From Niabella sp. (GTDB taxonomy: Bacteria > Bacteroidota > Bacteroidia > Chitinophagales > Chitinophagaceae), in NCBI GenBank assembly GCA_027493055.1, contig JAPUDO010000024.1, positions 47,366 to 111,365 of the forward strand: a stretch of DNA of 64,000 nucleotides. Reading direction: 5' to 3'. The position numbers and the translations under genes are program-made. A model generated the notes under the pieces. The model was not told where the DNA came from, made no database searches, and was given only the letters and a program-made list of their open reading frames with translations. Shown piece after piece: positions 35,146-44,027 of this stretch (positions are counted from its first letter, which is position 1; each line of letters opens with the position of its first letter).

Positions 35146-37047
35146 TCACTCATTCTTCACAAAAACCATTCGTGCATTATCGGCTTTATAGATGGCGTTA
35201 GTGAATGCTACAAATTCTTTATAGTTGCTTGCAGGAAACCGCCCGCTGTTTCTTTCATAAATGCGGGTCATTTTTATTTTAGCACCATCTATAGTATAGG
35301 ATATATTGTATTTACCAAACTGGTTGGAAATACTTAATGGCGATGGCATGGCTTCTATTTTATAACCATCCGGTAAGTTTATATTCACTGTATCTGCATC
35401 AATAAAAGCATAGCTGTAAACAATATCATTTTCCCGCTCATCGTCCTCACTTAGCTTTGAGGCATAGGTTGCCAGTATATTGGGTTTTATAAACATTCGT
35501 TTACCGGTTACGCTGGCGTAGTTATTGGATACTATTTCCATTGTTTCGCTGACAGCAGGTATTGTTGCTGCTTTATTTTCATTATAGGTAAAAGCAGGAA
35601 CATCATAATTAGGAAGTGAAAACAGGTGGCGTAATCTTTTTTGCTGCTCTTCTCTTGATGAGTTATTAATAACCTCATGCAGCCCATCCTGCTGCAGGCC
35701 GGTGCATACGGTGGTTACTTTTGCATTTAATTTTCCTTCGGTGTCTATTGTTGCCTGTATAGTGCGGTTTTGCCGGTTTTCTGTTTTGGAATATACAGGT
35801 GTTTGAACAATGACGCTGTTGTTGTCATCCATCAGCAAAGCTTCGCGATTGCCGGTGAAACTGCCCATATAACCCGATGCAACAGTTTGGCTGGTGCATT
35901 CGAGCCAGGTGGTATCTTTCCTGCCCGGCACGCAAACTACCACATGGTTAAACTGGTTTGAGGGAAAATCGGCAATAATATCTTTTTCGGTGCTGCCGGC
36001 CCTGATCAACACATTATGGGCTTTGATACCGGCTTCTTTTAATAAGGCTACCATGTAGTTGGATAATGCCTTACAATCGCCATATTTTTTTTCGGCAACA
36101 TAAGTGGCATCTAATGGCTGCCATCCGCCAATGCCTAACTGTATGCTTATGTAATGCGTATTATCCTGTAAAAATTTGTACAGCGTGTTTATCTTTTCCT
36201 TATCGGTTTTAAGGTGATCTGTAAGCTGATGCACTTTGGCTTTTACTTCGGCTGGCAGAACATCCCGGCCACCATATAGTGCGGCCATGAACTTGCCAAA
36301 CTGCTGCCAGCTGTTCATATTGCCTTTATACCCCGCAATCTCGAAATCAGAAGGAGCTATTAAAACCCTTGTAGCAATTTCATCCCATTCCGGCGCAAGC
36401 ACTTCATTCTTTTTAGCTGGCTGGTTATTTAGCTGCCAGGTGTATATCTTAGATGATTTCTCCTCTTTGATAACCGGCAATCCATTATACCGGAACTGCT
36501 TATAGCGCAGCTCATAATTTTTAGGCACCGTTACGCTGAGCAATGATTTTTCCACCGCCATCTTCGGTGCTGAAACAGGTTGCCATTCCGGCAAATAGAA
36601 CATCCCGTTAAGAGCCACCTCTACTTCATACTCTATAGTATAGGGATAGCTTTTGTAATAAAAATTATGCATTTTATACCGGTCATCATAAGCCAGGTGT
36701 GCTCCGCTGTTACCTGTTTCATCACTGATATCTTTTTTCTTCACATTTTTTATTTTGTTGCCTGCGGCATCGTATAAGGTGCCTGAGATGCTTTGTATAT
36801 CCCGGAATTTATCATAATAATCATAGAAAAAAGCATATTCTTCGGCGGCCTCGTTCAGTAAGGTGTACACATAATGCCTGTAATAAGCAGCTTTGCCGGG
36901 GCTTTTGATTTCAACACGCAACTCGTCTAACCGCTTCACAATATCTGCGTTTTTAAGCAATGCCTGGGGTATATTGCCAGCCGCATATTGCGCAAGTCCA
37001 TCGCTGATAATTATAAAAAATAGAAAACCCAAAAGTGATTTTTTCAT
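35146..37047 (-). CDS. DUF3857/transglutaminase-fold protein
   Basis: 633 residues with a signal peptide ending near 19 (DGLAQ). The DUF3857 beta domain (about 40-210) is followed by a transglutaminase-like domain (about 250-385). This keeps Cys in KKYGDCKALSNYMVALLKEAGI and His in NQFNHVVVCV; the third position is Glu (WLECT) rather than the common Asp. A C-terminal beta domain follows. Protein class periplasmic; role in Bacteroidota unknown. A paralog lies 82 bp upstream on the same strand. A short stretch (TGLQQDGLH) is encoded by the 27-bp repeat at 35683-35709. Confidence 0.85.
   Translation of the reverse strand: MKKSLLGFLFFIIISDGLAQYAAGNIPQALLKNADIVKRLDELRVEIKSPGKAAYYRHYVYTLLNEAAEEYAFFYDYYDKFRDIQSISGTLYDAAGNKIKNVKKKDISDETGNSGAHLAYDDRYKMHNFYYKSYPYTIEYEVEVALNGMFYLPEWQPVSAPKMAVEKSLLSVTVPKNYELRYKQFRYNGLPVIKEEKSSKIYTWQLNNQPAKKNEVLAPEWDEIATRVLIAPSDFEIAGYKGNMNSWQQFGKFMAALYGGRDVLPAEVKAKVHQLTDHLKTDKEKINTLYKFLQDNTHYISIQLGIGGWQPLDATYVAEKKYGDCKALSNYMVALLKEAGIKAHNVLIRAGSTEKDIIADFPSNQFNHVVVCVPGRKDTTWLECTSQTVASGYMGSFTGNREALLMDDNNSVIVQTPVYSKTENRQNRTIQATIDTEGKLNAKVTTVCTGLQQDGLHEVINNSSREEQQKRLRHLFSLPNYDVPAFTYNENKAATIPAVSETMEIVSNNYASVTGKRMFIKPNILATYASKLSEDDERENDIVYSYAFIDADTVNINLPDGYKIEAMPSPLSISNQFGKYNISYTIDGAKIKMTRIYERNSGRFPASNYKEFVAFTNAIYKADNARMVFVKNE
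35683..35709. repeat. Copy of the 27-bp repeat inside the DUF3857 gene
   Basis: Differs from 34973-34999 by one base. It encodes CTGLQQDG within the protein. Confidence 0.7.
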
Positions 37048-37129
37048 GTGCTTTGTTTTGTCTTATCAAGCTTTAGCTCATTAATGGATTGCTACTGGCC
37101 ATAGATACGGGGCTTTGCAGCTGGTGTGA

Positions 37130-39148
37130 TCAGTTGATCTTTTTAAATACAATCTGTTCTGCCTGTTTTTTAACAATATAGCCAAAAAAATCCCTGAGCG
37201 TCTGGTAATCTTCAGGAGTAAAATTTGCCTTTTTAATATCTATCCTGCTGTTCAGCATTATTTTTTGATCCGTAGCAGAAATGAGGTATTCAAAAATACC
37301 TTCATTATCATTCAGTTTTACCCTGGTTGATTTGGGCAGCTCTTCCACTTTATACCCTTTGGGTATGTCCATATTAAGTATATACATCTCTGCTATTTTG
37401 AAAGGCATCTCTACAGGGTATTGCCTTTCCGCAGAGCTGAACGGGTTTTTAGTGGTGGCTTCGCTGAACATAGGATTAAGGTACACCATACCCTGATCTT
37501 CAAAATCAAACTGCATATTGTATTTAACCTGCACAGGATAATCATATTTATCTAATGAATCTATACTTGCATTGGTTATTTTTACAGGGAAAGAATATCT
37601 TTTGATGGTTTCTTTGGTAAGGTCTTCAAGACTTTCTTTTACTAATCTTTGCCTTAACCCGGATGACTCATAATATCCGGGACTAGTAGTAAAAGCGCCT
37701 TTCATACCATTCTTATCATCGTTCATTACAAATAAAAGCGTGGTCTTTGATTCTCTTAAAGAATCTGCTTCAAGTGATATCTTTCCCGGTGCTGTTTTTA
37801 CAACAAATCCCGGACCGTTATAACATTCGGTGGATAAACGGCCAAAACCCATTTTAGGCCCGGTAGCGTCCAGGAAGATATCTTTATTGTCAATTTGTGT
37901 ATAGCAAATAGTCAGATTGTATTTGGTCATTAAAGGGTAGAGAGGATGAGCCCACCCGTGGCCCCTGGTGCTTATCAAAACAGGATCGGCTGTAATGCCT
38001 GCCTGCCGCAGCATAGCAATCAATAATAAGTTGATCTCGCCGGCATTGCCACTTTTCTTCCTGAAAATATCCTTTAGGGTAGTATTGTCACTCATATAAA
38101 CCCCGGAGTGATAGGTAGCTGTAAAGTTATCCCGTACAAATGCGTAAATTCTTTTGGCCTTTTCTGCATTACCGGCCGCGCCTTCAATGATCTTGTTTAC
38201 ATCACTGCTTAGCCAGTTATTAGGACGCGTAATTTCAACACCGAAATCTTCCCGCTTTAACAGGGTTTCTGCGGCTTTAGCCCAATTATCCATATAGTCC
38301 CGGGGCGGATTATTGGGAAACTGTATTTGTTTGAGCTGGAAATCGATCTTGGAAATATGATTGTTCATAGTGGAGGTATAAGGCTCCTCTTTGAGAGCCG
38401 GAACATCCCTCGCTATCCACGTATTCTCGTTCTCATATCCGCTTAGTGAATAGCGTTCTGTAGCCTGAGTGCCGTTAGTTTCAGTTACATTGTACGATTT
38501 AAAATTGCTTTTATTTTCATGCTGAAGCTTGAAATAACCCTGCGATAAAAATACATAGGTAAAGAACTGAGGAATGCGAACCGTATATTGGGAGTAAACC
38601 CGTGGCCAGGAGGTTCCCTGAAATTCCCATGACCGTAAATGGCTTAAGAAATCTGACTCAATGGTATAGGTATATTCTAAGATAGAGCCTTCTTTTACGT
38701 TGGGAAATGTGAATTTTCTTACCAGTATATTTTTGTCTGCTTTTTCTTTAAATATATTTTTCGCATCAAGTTTTGTTTGCTTTACTTCTCCATTGTCAAG
38801 ATTGTAAGTAATAGCCTTACACTCTGTAAGCTTTTCCTCGTCTGAGCCGGAAGAATACAGCACAATAGAAACATCGGCTGCATCAAATCCTTTTTTGTTC
38901 AATACTTTTATGCGCCGGGTTTGTGTGTGGATCAGCGAAAAAAAGCCTTTGTTATTCCCGTCAATTTTTGAGCTGCCCACATCTGCCAGTATAACGGCAT
39001 TGCTTGAAGAGTCTATGGCGGGAGAGGCCGTGTGAAAATCTGCGACTGTAATTTTCCCAAATTTAATACCGGATTTGTCCTGCGCATTTAACAACGCCGA
39101 AAGCAGGCAGGCAACTATCATTGCTCCCTGGCGGAGAAATCTTTTCAT
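37130..39148 (-). CDS. DUF3857 paralog with inactive transglutaminase site
   Basis: 672 residues, signal peptide ending near 22 (LLNAQ). Same order as the neighbouring paralog: DUF3857 domain, transglutaminase-like domain (about 300-430), C-terminal beta domain. The aligned active site reads KKSGNAGEINLLLIAMLRQAGI, so the Cys is replaced by Ala, and the His position reads YNLTIC (Leu). The third acid is present (IFLDATG). It is thus probably non-catalytic and may act with the paralog downstream. The two genes form a likely operon. Confidence 0.85.
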   Translation of the reverse strand: MKRFLRQGAMIVACLLSALLNAQDKSGIKFGKITVADFHTASPAIDSSSNAVILADVGSSKIDGNNKGFFSLIHTQTRRIKVLNKKGFDAADVSIVLYSSGSDEEKLTECKAITYNLDNGEVKQTKLDAKNIFKEKADKNILVRKFTFPNVKEGSILEYTYTIESDFLSHLRSWEFQGTSWPRVYSQYTVRIPQFFTYVFLSQGYFKLQHENKSNFKSYNVTETNGTQATERYSLSGYENENTWIARDVPALKEEPYTSTMNNHISKIDFQLKQIQFPNNPPRDYMDNWAKAAETLLKREDFGVEITRPNNWLSSDVNKIIEGAAGNAEKAKRIYAFVRDNFTATYHSGVYMSDNTTLKDIFRKKSGNAGEINLLLIAMLRQAGITADPVLISTRGHGWAHPLYPLMTKYNLTICYTQIDNKDIFLDATGPKMGFGRLSTECYNGPGFVVKTAPGKISLEADSLRESKTTLLFVMNDDKNGMKGAFTTSPGYYESSGLRQRLVKESLEDLTKETIKRYSFPVKITNASIDSLDKYDYPVQVKYNMQFDFEDQGMVYLNPMFSEATTKNPFSSAERQYPVEMPFKIAEMYILNMDIPKGYKVEELPKSTRVKLNDNEGIFEYLISATDQKIMLNSRIDIKKANFTPEDYQTLRDFFGYIVKKQAEQIVFKKIN

Positions 39149-39265
39149 AACAGGTTAATTAAGATGAAGGGTAACGAAACAATTTTGGTTGTTTAGTTCT
39201 TTATTCAAACAAAGCTAAGCAAAAACCACATCCGCCTTAACACAAAATTTTATCCAGGAACTTCT

Positions 39266-40360
39266 TTATTTCAGCCCTTCTTTTACACCCTGCAACAAAC
39301 TGTCTTTCAATATATCCGAAGGAGTAAGCCAGCCTCCTTCGCCATATTCGTTCCAGGCGTACAGCATTCCTAATTTTTCTTTTGTTGCTGTAGCGGGATT
39401 TTCAAGTATCCATTTTTTGATACCTGCTATTGAGTTAGCCACCGATGCTTTGGAAAAACCGGTATAATACTTTTCAGTTTCAGGCGTATCGCTCCAGGGG
39501 CGTACATCCCAGTTAAGCGTGGATACAGGAATACAATAAGGGCCTTTGTTTACAAACCTGGGCCATAGCGTTCCATATTCGGCAGTTGCCATATTGCTGA
39601 TGGGTGTAGCCATATCCGCAGAAAATCCGGCAGTATGATAATTGTAACCTGTCAGCACATCGCATCCAACCTGTACTGCATAATTAATTCCGTTGGCAGA
39701 AGTTGGTGAGGGACAGCCGCCTATTGCAACATCGGGAAAACCCAGCGCTTTTACTTCATTCCTGAAAGCGGCAAACTCATTTTTAAGGTTTTGTATCGAT
39801 CCCCAATTGGTGATCATGTTATTAATGTCAAAGAAGATGATGAGCGGTTTGCCGTCTACTTTTAAATACGTCTCATCCCGGAACCATTTTTTCCAGTGCT
39901 CTTTTAATGAAGGCCAGTTTTGAGGCGTGATCCGGTAGCCATCATGATTCGCTACCAGGAGACAGAACTTCAGGCGTTTTTTATTCGGGGCATTAGCAAA
40001 TAACGTAATGGCATTGTTGGCCGGCCTGTTTTCAGAAAGGTCCTGTGTGTTAAAATACCAGCAAAAGCTAAAGAAGTACAGCCCTGCATCGGCCGCCAGG
40101 TCAATCTGGGCTTTCATAGCATCTGGCGTATTGGTTACCCATCCCCAGATAGGTTTACGCTCAGGAAAGTCATTTACAAGCGCTGTTCTTATATGGTGCG
40201 AGTTCTCATACCAGCCGCCGAAATAATAAGCGCCTAGCTTCACCAGCGGCGTATCAACCACTGGCGGTTCGGGCGTTTCGCCTTTTTTAGAATGATTACT
40301 GCACGATGCTATCAATAACGCTGCGCCTAAAATAAAAATGCTGCCGGAAAACCATTTCAT
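39266..40360 (-). CDS. GH99/GH71-like lipoprotein
   Basis: 364 residues with a lipobox (LLIASCSNH, Cys20). A TIM-barrel-type sequence: LGAYYFGGWYENSHHIRTAL, MKAQIDLAADAGLYFFSFCWYFN, GKPLIIFFDINNMI and GMLYAWNEYGEGGWLTPS. The ending with a conserved Trp-Asn-Glu is typical of GH99-like and WbsX-like proteins. Probably a surface or periplasmic glycosidase. Substrate unknown, and family boundary uncertain. Confidence 0.72.
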   Translation of the reverse strand: MKWFSGSIFILGAALLIASCSNHSKKGETPEPPVVDTPLVKLGAYYFGGWYENSHHIRTALVNDFPERKPIWGWVTNTPDAMKAQIDLAADAGLYFFSFCWYFNTQDLSENRPANNAITLFANAPNKKRLKFCLLVANHDGYRITPQNWPSLKEHWKKWFRDETYLKVDGKPLIIFFDINNMITNWGSIQNLKNEFAAFRNEVKALGFPDVAIGGCPSPTSANGINYAVQVGCDVLTGYNYHTAGFSADMATPISNMATAEYGTLWPRFVNKGPYCIPVSTLNWDVRPWSDTPETEKYYTGFSKASVANSIAGIKKWILENPATATKEKLGMLYAWNEYGEGGWLTPSDILKDSLLQGVKEGLK

Positions 40361-40398
40361 AAATAAGATCTTATGGTGTCCCGGTAACCAAAATCGTG

Positions 40399-42192
40399 CT
40401 ACAAATAATATGCACCCGCACTTAACATTGCGTCTGCAATTTTTCTTCTTGCCGCTTTTGTGTTAAATGGTTCGGCTTTGGTAAAGCGTTTCAAACCCAT
40501 TAAGATCATGCGCTGTTCATCACCTTCGGCGAAAGCGTTAATAGCGTCTTTACCACTTTTGTTTATTTTATCTGCAGCATCGTATAGAAAAGTTCGCATA
40601 ATAGCTGTATAAAGAGCGGCATTTTCTTCTCCCTTTTCTTCAACGATTTTAATCGTGCGCAGCAGCACACTTTCTGCATGGAAGGTTTCTATTGCCATAT
40701 CGGCAATATTCATCAGTAATTCCTGTTCGTTTTCAATCTGCATCATTAGTTTTTGTACGGCAGCACCTGCTACCATCAGGATGGCTTTTTTAAAGTTGGC
40801 TACCAGCTTTTTTTCTGCTGCAAACAGGGTTTCATCCCCGCTTCCAAAGTCTGGAATGCTCATCAGTTCTTTCTGCACTTCCATGGCCGGTCCCATCAGG
40901 TTCAAACGCCCCTGCATGGCGCGTTTCAGCGTCATGTCTAAAATAAGCAGTCGGTTGATCTCGTTTGTGCCTTCATATATCCTGTTAATGCGGCTGTCCC
41001 GGTAAGCCCGTGAAATATTATATTCTGCGCTAAACCCGTTGCCCCCATGAATCTGTACTCCTTCGTCCACAACAAAATCCAGCAGCTCACTGCCATACAC
41101 TTTTAGTATGGCGCATTCAATGGCGTATTCTTCAGCAGCGCCCAATAATGCCTCGTTAAAAGGCCGGCCTTCAGAAAGTAATTTTTTTTCAAGGTCGTTG
41201 ATCCATTTGGCAGTGCGATATAAAGCTGATTCTGCCGCAAATATGCGGACGGCCATTTCTGCAATCTTATGTTTGATAGCACCGAAGTTTGCAATAGGCT
41301 GCTTAAACTGTTCGCGCGTTTGAGCATATTCCACGCTGGTTCCAAAAGCTTTTTTAGCGCCTCCCAATGTGGCTGCGCAAAGCTTCAATCTCCCGATATT
41401 TAAAATATTAAAGGCTATTTTATGTCCTTTACCAACCTCACCCAGCACGTTTTCTACAGGTATCTTTGCATCCTGGAAGTAAAGCTGCACGGTTGAGGAG
41501 CCTTTGATGCCCATTTTGTGCTCTTCAGGACCATTGGTAAAACCTTCCATTCCCCTTTCTACAATAAAGCCGGTGAACTTATCTCCATCTACTTTTGCAA
41601 ATACGGTGTACACCTGTGCAAAACCTCCGTTGGTGATCCAGCATTTCTGTCCGTTTAAAATATAGTATTTCCCGTCATCGCTGAGCCTTGCTGTTGTTTT
41701 GGCGCTTAAAGCATCGCTGCCTGCATTGGGTTCTGTAAGTCCGTAAGCGCCTGCCCATTCGCCGCTGACCAGCCTGGGAATATATTTTTGCTTCTGCTCT
41801 GCTGTTCCGAAATATAAAATAGGTAAAGTGCCAATACCTGTATGCGCTGCAATTGCTACAGAAAAAGAATGACCGGGGCCCAGATATTCATTAATAATAG
41901 TGGAGGTGATAAAATCTTTTCCTAACCCGCCATACTCTTCCGGGAAGGCAGCGGCTAAAAGGCCCTGCTCGCCTGTCTTTTGTACCAGTGACTTCATTAA
42001 TCCCTCTTCAAGCGTATCAATCCGGTCCAGCAGGGGCCACACTTCGGTATTTAAAAACTGGGTGCACATATCGCGTATCATCAGCTCCTCTTCATCAAAC
42101 TGTTCGCTGGTAAAAGTTTGCGCGGGTTGCGATTCCTTAATGAGCCATTCAGCCCCCTTAATGATTTCTGTAGTTTCTGTAGCAGCGCTCAT
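40399..42192 (-). CDS. Acyl-CoA dehydrogenase
   Basis: 597 residues, longer than the usual 380-400 because of a C-terminal extension of about 170 residues, as in the VLCAD-like bacterial group. Flavin and substrate motifs: YGLTEPNAGSDALSAKT, WITNGGFAQVYTVFAKV, GIKGSSTVQLYF and GVQIHGGNGFSAEYNISRAYRDSRINRIYEGTNEINRLLI (catalytic Glu in YEGTNE). It catalyses the first step of fatty-acid beta-oxidation. The MarR gene lies 77 bp upstream on the same strand. Confidence 0.95.
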   Translation of the reverse strand: MSAATETTEIIKGAEWLIKESQPAQTFTSEQFDEEELMIRDMCTQFLNTEVWPLLDRIDTLEEGLMKSLVQKTGEQGLLAAAFPEEYGGLGKDFITSTIINEYLGPGHSFSVAIAAHTGIGTLPILYFGTAEQKQKYIPRLVSGEWAGAYGLTEPNAGSDALSAKTTARLSDDGKYYILNGQKCWITNGGFAQVYTVFAKVDGDKFTGFIVERGMEGFTNGPEEHKMGIKGSSTVQLYFQDAKIPVENVLGEVGKGHKIAFNILNIGRLKLCAATLGGAKKAFGTSVEYAQTREQFKQPIANFGAIKHKIAEMAVRIFAAESALYRTAKWINDLEKKLLSEGRPFNEALLGAAEEYAIECAILKVYGSELLDFVVDEGVQIHGGNGFSAEYNISRAYRDSRINRIYEGTNEINRLLILDMTLKRAMQGRLNLMGPAMEVQKELMSIPDFGSGDETLFAAEKKLVANFKKAILMVAGAAVQKLMMQIENEQELLMNIADMAIETFHAESVLLRTIKIVEEKGEENAALYTAIMRTFLYDAADKINKSGKDAINAFAEGDEQRMILMGLKRFTKAEPFNTKAARRKIADAMLSAGAYYL

Positions 42193-42224
42193 AATATTGA
42201 AAATTTAATATTGTTAAATTAATA

Positions 42225-42269
42225 AGTCGATAGTCCATTGTCCATAGACTATGGGCTATCGTCCATGGG
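42225..42269. repeat. GTCCATAG-type low-complexity repeat
   Basis: Degenerate units GTCGATAGTCCATTGTCCATAG and similar. The same type of filler occurs at 34768-34795 and 45305-45350. Confidence 0.6.
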
Positions 42270-42710
42270 CTATTTTAAATTCTCATACACCTGTTTCAAT
42301 ACTACCCGGCATGCTTCAATATCGGCATCTTTCACGCCATCTAAAGCTTCATCAACCGTTTCAGAAGCAAAAGCATGGCAGGTATCCTGTAATTCCTTTG
42401 CCTTATCCGTGAGGTTGATCAGGTTTTTACGCCTGTCGGTTTTTGAAGCAACGCGTTTTACCAGTCCTGCTTTTTCAAGATTGTCTACCAGCCTCGTCAT
42501 GCTTGGTTTATCCCTGAACGTGGCCAGGCACAGATCCTGCTGGCTGATACCTTCTTTTTTCCATAAATGGTATAACACACTCCACTGCTCAATTGTAAGG
42601 TTCAGCTCGGCCGCATTAAACTTTTTTTGCAACCGCCTGGCTATGGCCGTACTTGCAATACCCGTTATAAAACTATATAGCTCGCTTTTTTTAAATTGGT
42701 TGTTTGGCAT
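42270..42710 (-). CDS. MarR-family regulator
   Basis: 146 residues, the full winged-HTH dimer fold: LTIEQWSVLYHLWKKEGISQQDLCLATFRDKPSMTRLVDNLEKAGLVKRVASKTDRRKNLINLTDKAKEL. A 7-bp inverted repeat lies directly before the start. It may control itself and the acyl-CoA dehydrogenase gene downstream. Effector unknown. Confidence 0.92.
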   Translation of the reverse strand: MPNNQFKKSELYSFITGIASTAIARRLQKKFNAAELNLTIEQWSVLYHLWKKEGISQQDLCLATFRDKPSMTRLVDNLEKAGLVKRVASKTDRRKNLINLTDKAKELQDTCHAFASETVDEALDGVKDADIEACRVVLKQVYENLK

Positions 42711-42711
42711 A

Positions 42712-42729
42712 TAGTTGTTTTGACAACTA
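42712..42729 (-). promoter_or_regulatory. MarR operator
   Basis: TAGTTGT-TTTG-ACAACTA, a perfect 7-bp inverted repeat with 4-bp spacer ending 2 bp from the MarR start codon. Classic form of a MarR autoregulatory site. Confidence 0.7.
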
Positions 42730-42827
42730 CTTAAAGTTAGGAAGATTTCCCAATTACAAAAACTTAAAAAATTTTTATTGATCCGGCTTAAGAATAAATC
42801 ATGGATCTTACCGCTTAGTTTTGTCGC

Positions 42828-43988
42828 ATGGTATTTTTATTATTGACAGTGCTGCTGTTATGGGCTTTTTATACCGTTGTAATATATTACTACAACAGAA
42901 GCTGGCATGCCATGCCCGATTATCAGCCTGAAAGTATAATCATTCCCAATATTCGCTTTTCGGTGATCATCCCTGCAAGGAATGAAGAACGGAATATTGG
43001 CCGGTTACTGGAAAGTTTAAGTAATCAAACCTATCCAGAGGGTTTGTTTGAAATAATAGTTGTAGACGATCACTCTACAGATGCTACTGCAGAGGTTGTA
43101 AGGCAGTTTGAAAAGGTAAAGCTGATACAGCTTACAGATTCCGGTATCAATTCCTATAAAAAGAAAGCCATTGAGCGCGGCATTGCAGCTGCTCAAAATG
43201 AATGGATCGTTTGTACTGATGCGGATTGTATGGCAGGGCCCGAGTGGTTGCAGACTTTTGCGTTATTCATTGCGGATAATGACCCGGTGTTTATAGCTGC
43301 GCCAGTTGCGTTTTCTCTCCCCGCTTCTTCAGGAGAGGGGTTGGTCCGGAAGGACTCCTTTGGAGGGGTGAGGTTTATTTTCCAGGCATTGGATTTTTTA
43401 ACCTTACAAGGGATAACGGCGGCATCGGTACATACTAAAAAGCATAACATGTGCAATGGTGCTAACCTGGCTTATAAGCGCGATGTCTTTTATGAAGTAG
43501 ACGGATTTAAAGGCATCGACAATATCGCGTCCGGTGATGATATGCTGCTGATGTATAAGATATGGAAACAATACCCGTACCGGATCGCTTACCTGAAGTC
43601 AAAAGAGGTAATTGTGGAAACAGAAGCTGCACCCACCTGGAAGGCGTTTATTAACCAACGCATACGCTGGGCCAGCAAGGCCAAAAGCTATGATGATAAA
43701 AGGATCTTTGCTGTGCTATTACTGGTGTATCTTTTTAATTTTTCTTTCCTGGTGTTGCTGGTAGCATCGTTCTTTAATACCGGCTATTTATATGCTCTTA
43801 TGAGTTTCTGGATTTTGAAAACGGCAGTGGAATATCCGTTCGTATCTTCTGTAAGTAAATTTTTTAACCTGCAGCATTTAATGAAATACTTTTTCTTTTT
43901 TCAGCCTTTGCATGTAGCTTATACTATTCTTGCGGGCTTTCTGGGCAGCTTTGGCAAATATGAGTGGAAGGGAAGAAGGGTAAAGTAA
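42828..43988 (+). CDS. Family 2 glycosyltransferase, membrane-bound
   Basis: 386 residues. N-terminal membrane helix (1-20). The GT2 domain runs from SVIIPARNEERNIGRLLESLSNQTYPEGLFEIIVVDDHSTD (DD pair) to TDADCMAGPEWL (the DxD) and ends NQRIRWASKAKSYDD (QxxRW). Two or three membrane helices at 300-380. Between the DxD and QxxRW parts, about 20 residues (SLPASSGEGLVRKDSFGGVR) encoded by a palindrome-rich stretch (43313-43375) look inserted. Transfers a sugar to an unknown acceptor at the inner membrane. Confidence 0.9.
   Translation: MVFLLLTVLLLWAFYTVVIYYYNRSWHAMPDYQPESIIIPNIRFSVIIPARNEERNIGRLLESLSNQTYPEGLFEIIVVDDHSTDATAEVVRQFEKVKLIQLTDSGINSYKKKAIERGIAAAQNEWIVCTDADCMAGPEWLQTFALFIADNDPVFIAAPVAFSLPASSGEGLVRKDSFGGVRFIFQALDFLTLQGITAASVHTKKHNMCNGANLAYKRDVFYEVDGFKGIDNIASGDDMLLMYKIWKQYPYRIAYLKSKEVIVETEAAPTWKAFINQRIRWASKAKSYDDKRIFAVLLLVYLFNFSFLVLLVASFFNTGYLYALMSFWILKTAVEYPFVSSVSKFFNLQHLMKYFFFFQPLHVAYTILAGFLGSFGKYEWKGRRVK
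43313..43375. repeat. Palindrome-rich element in frame in the GT2 gene
   Basis: Three small inverted repeats in series: CTCTCC/GGAGAG (43315-43337), GTCC-GGAA-GGAC (43344-43355) and CTCC-TTT-GGAG (43355-43365). The last part resembles the inner arm of the element at 52718-52850 read on the other strand. Confidence 0.65.
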
Positions 43989-44027
43989 TTTGCCATTTAA
44001 AATTGCTTATTTGGTATTTTCGTAATA

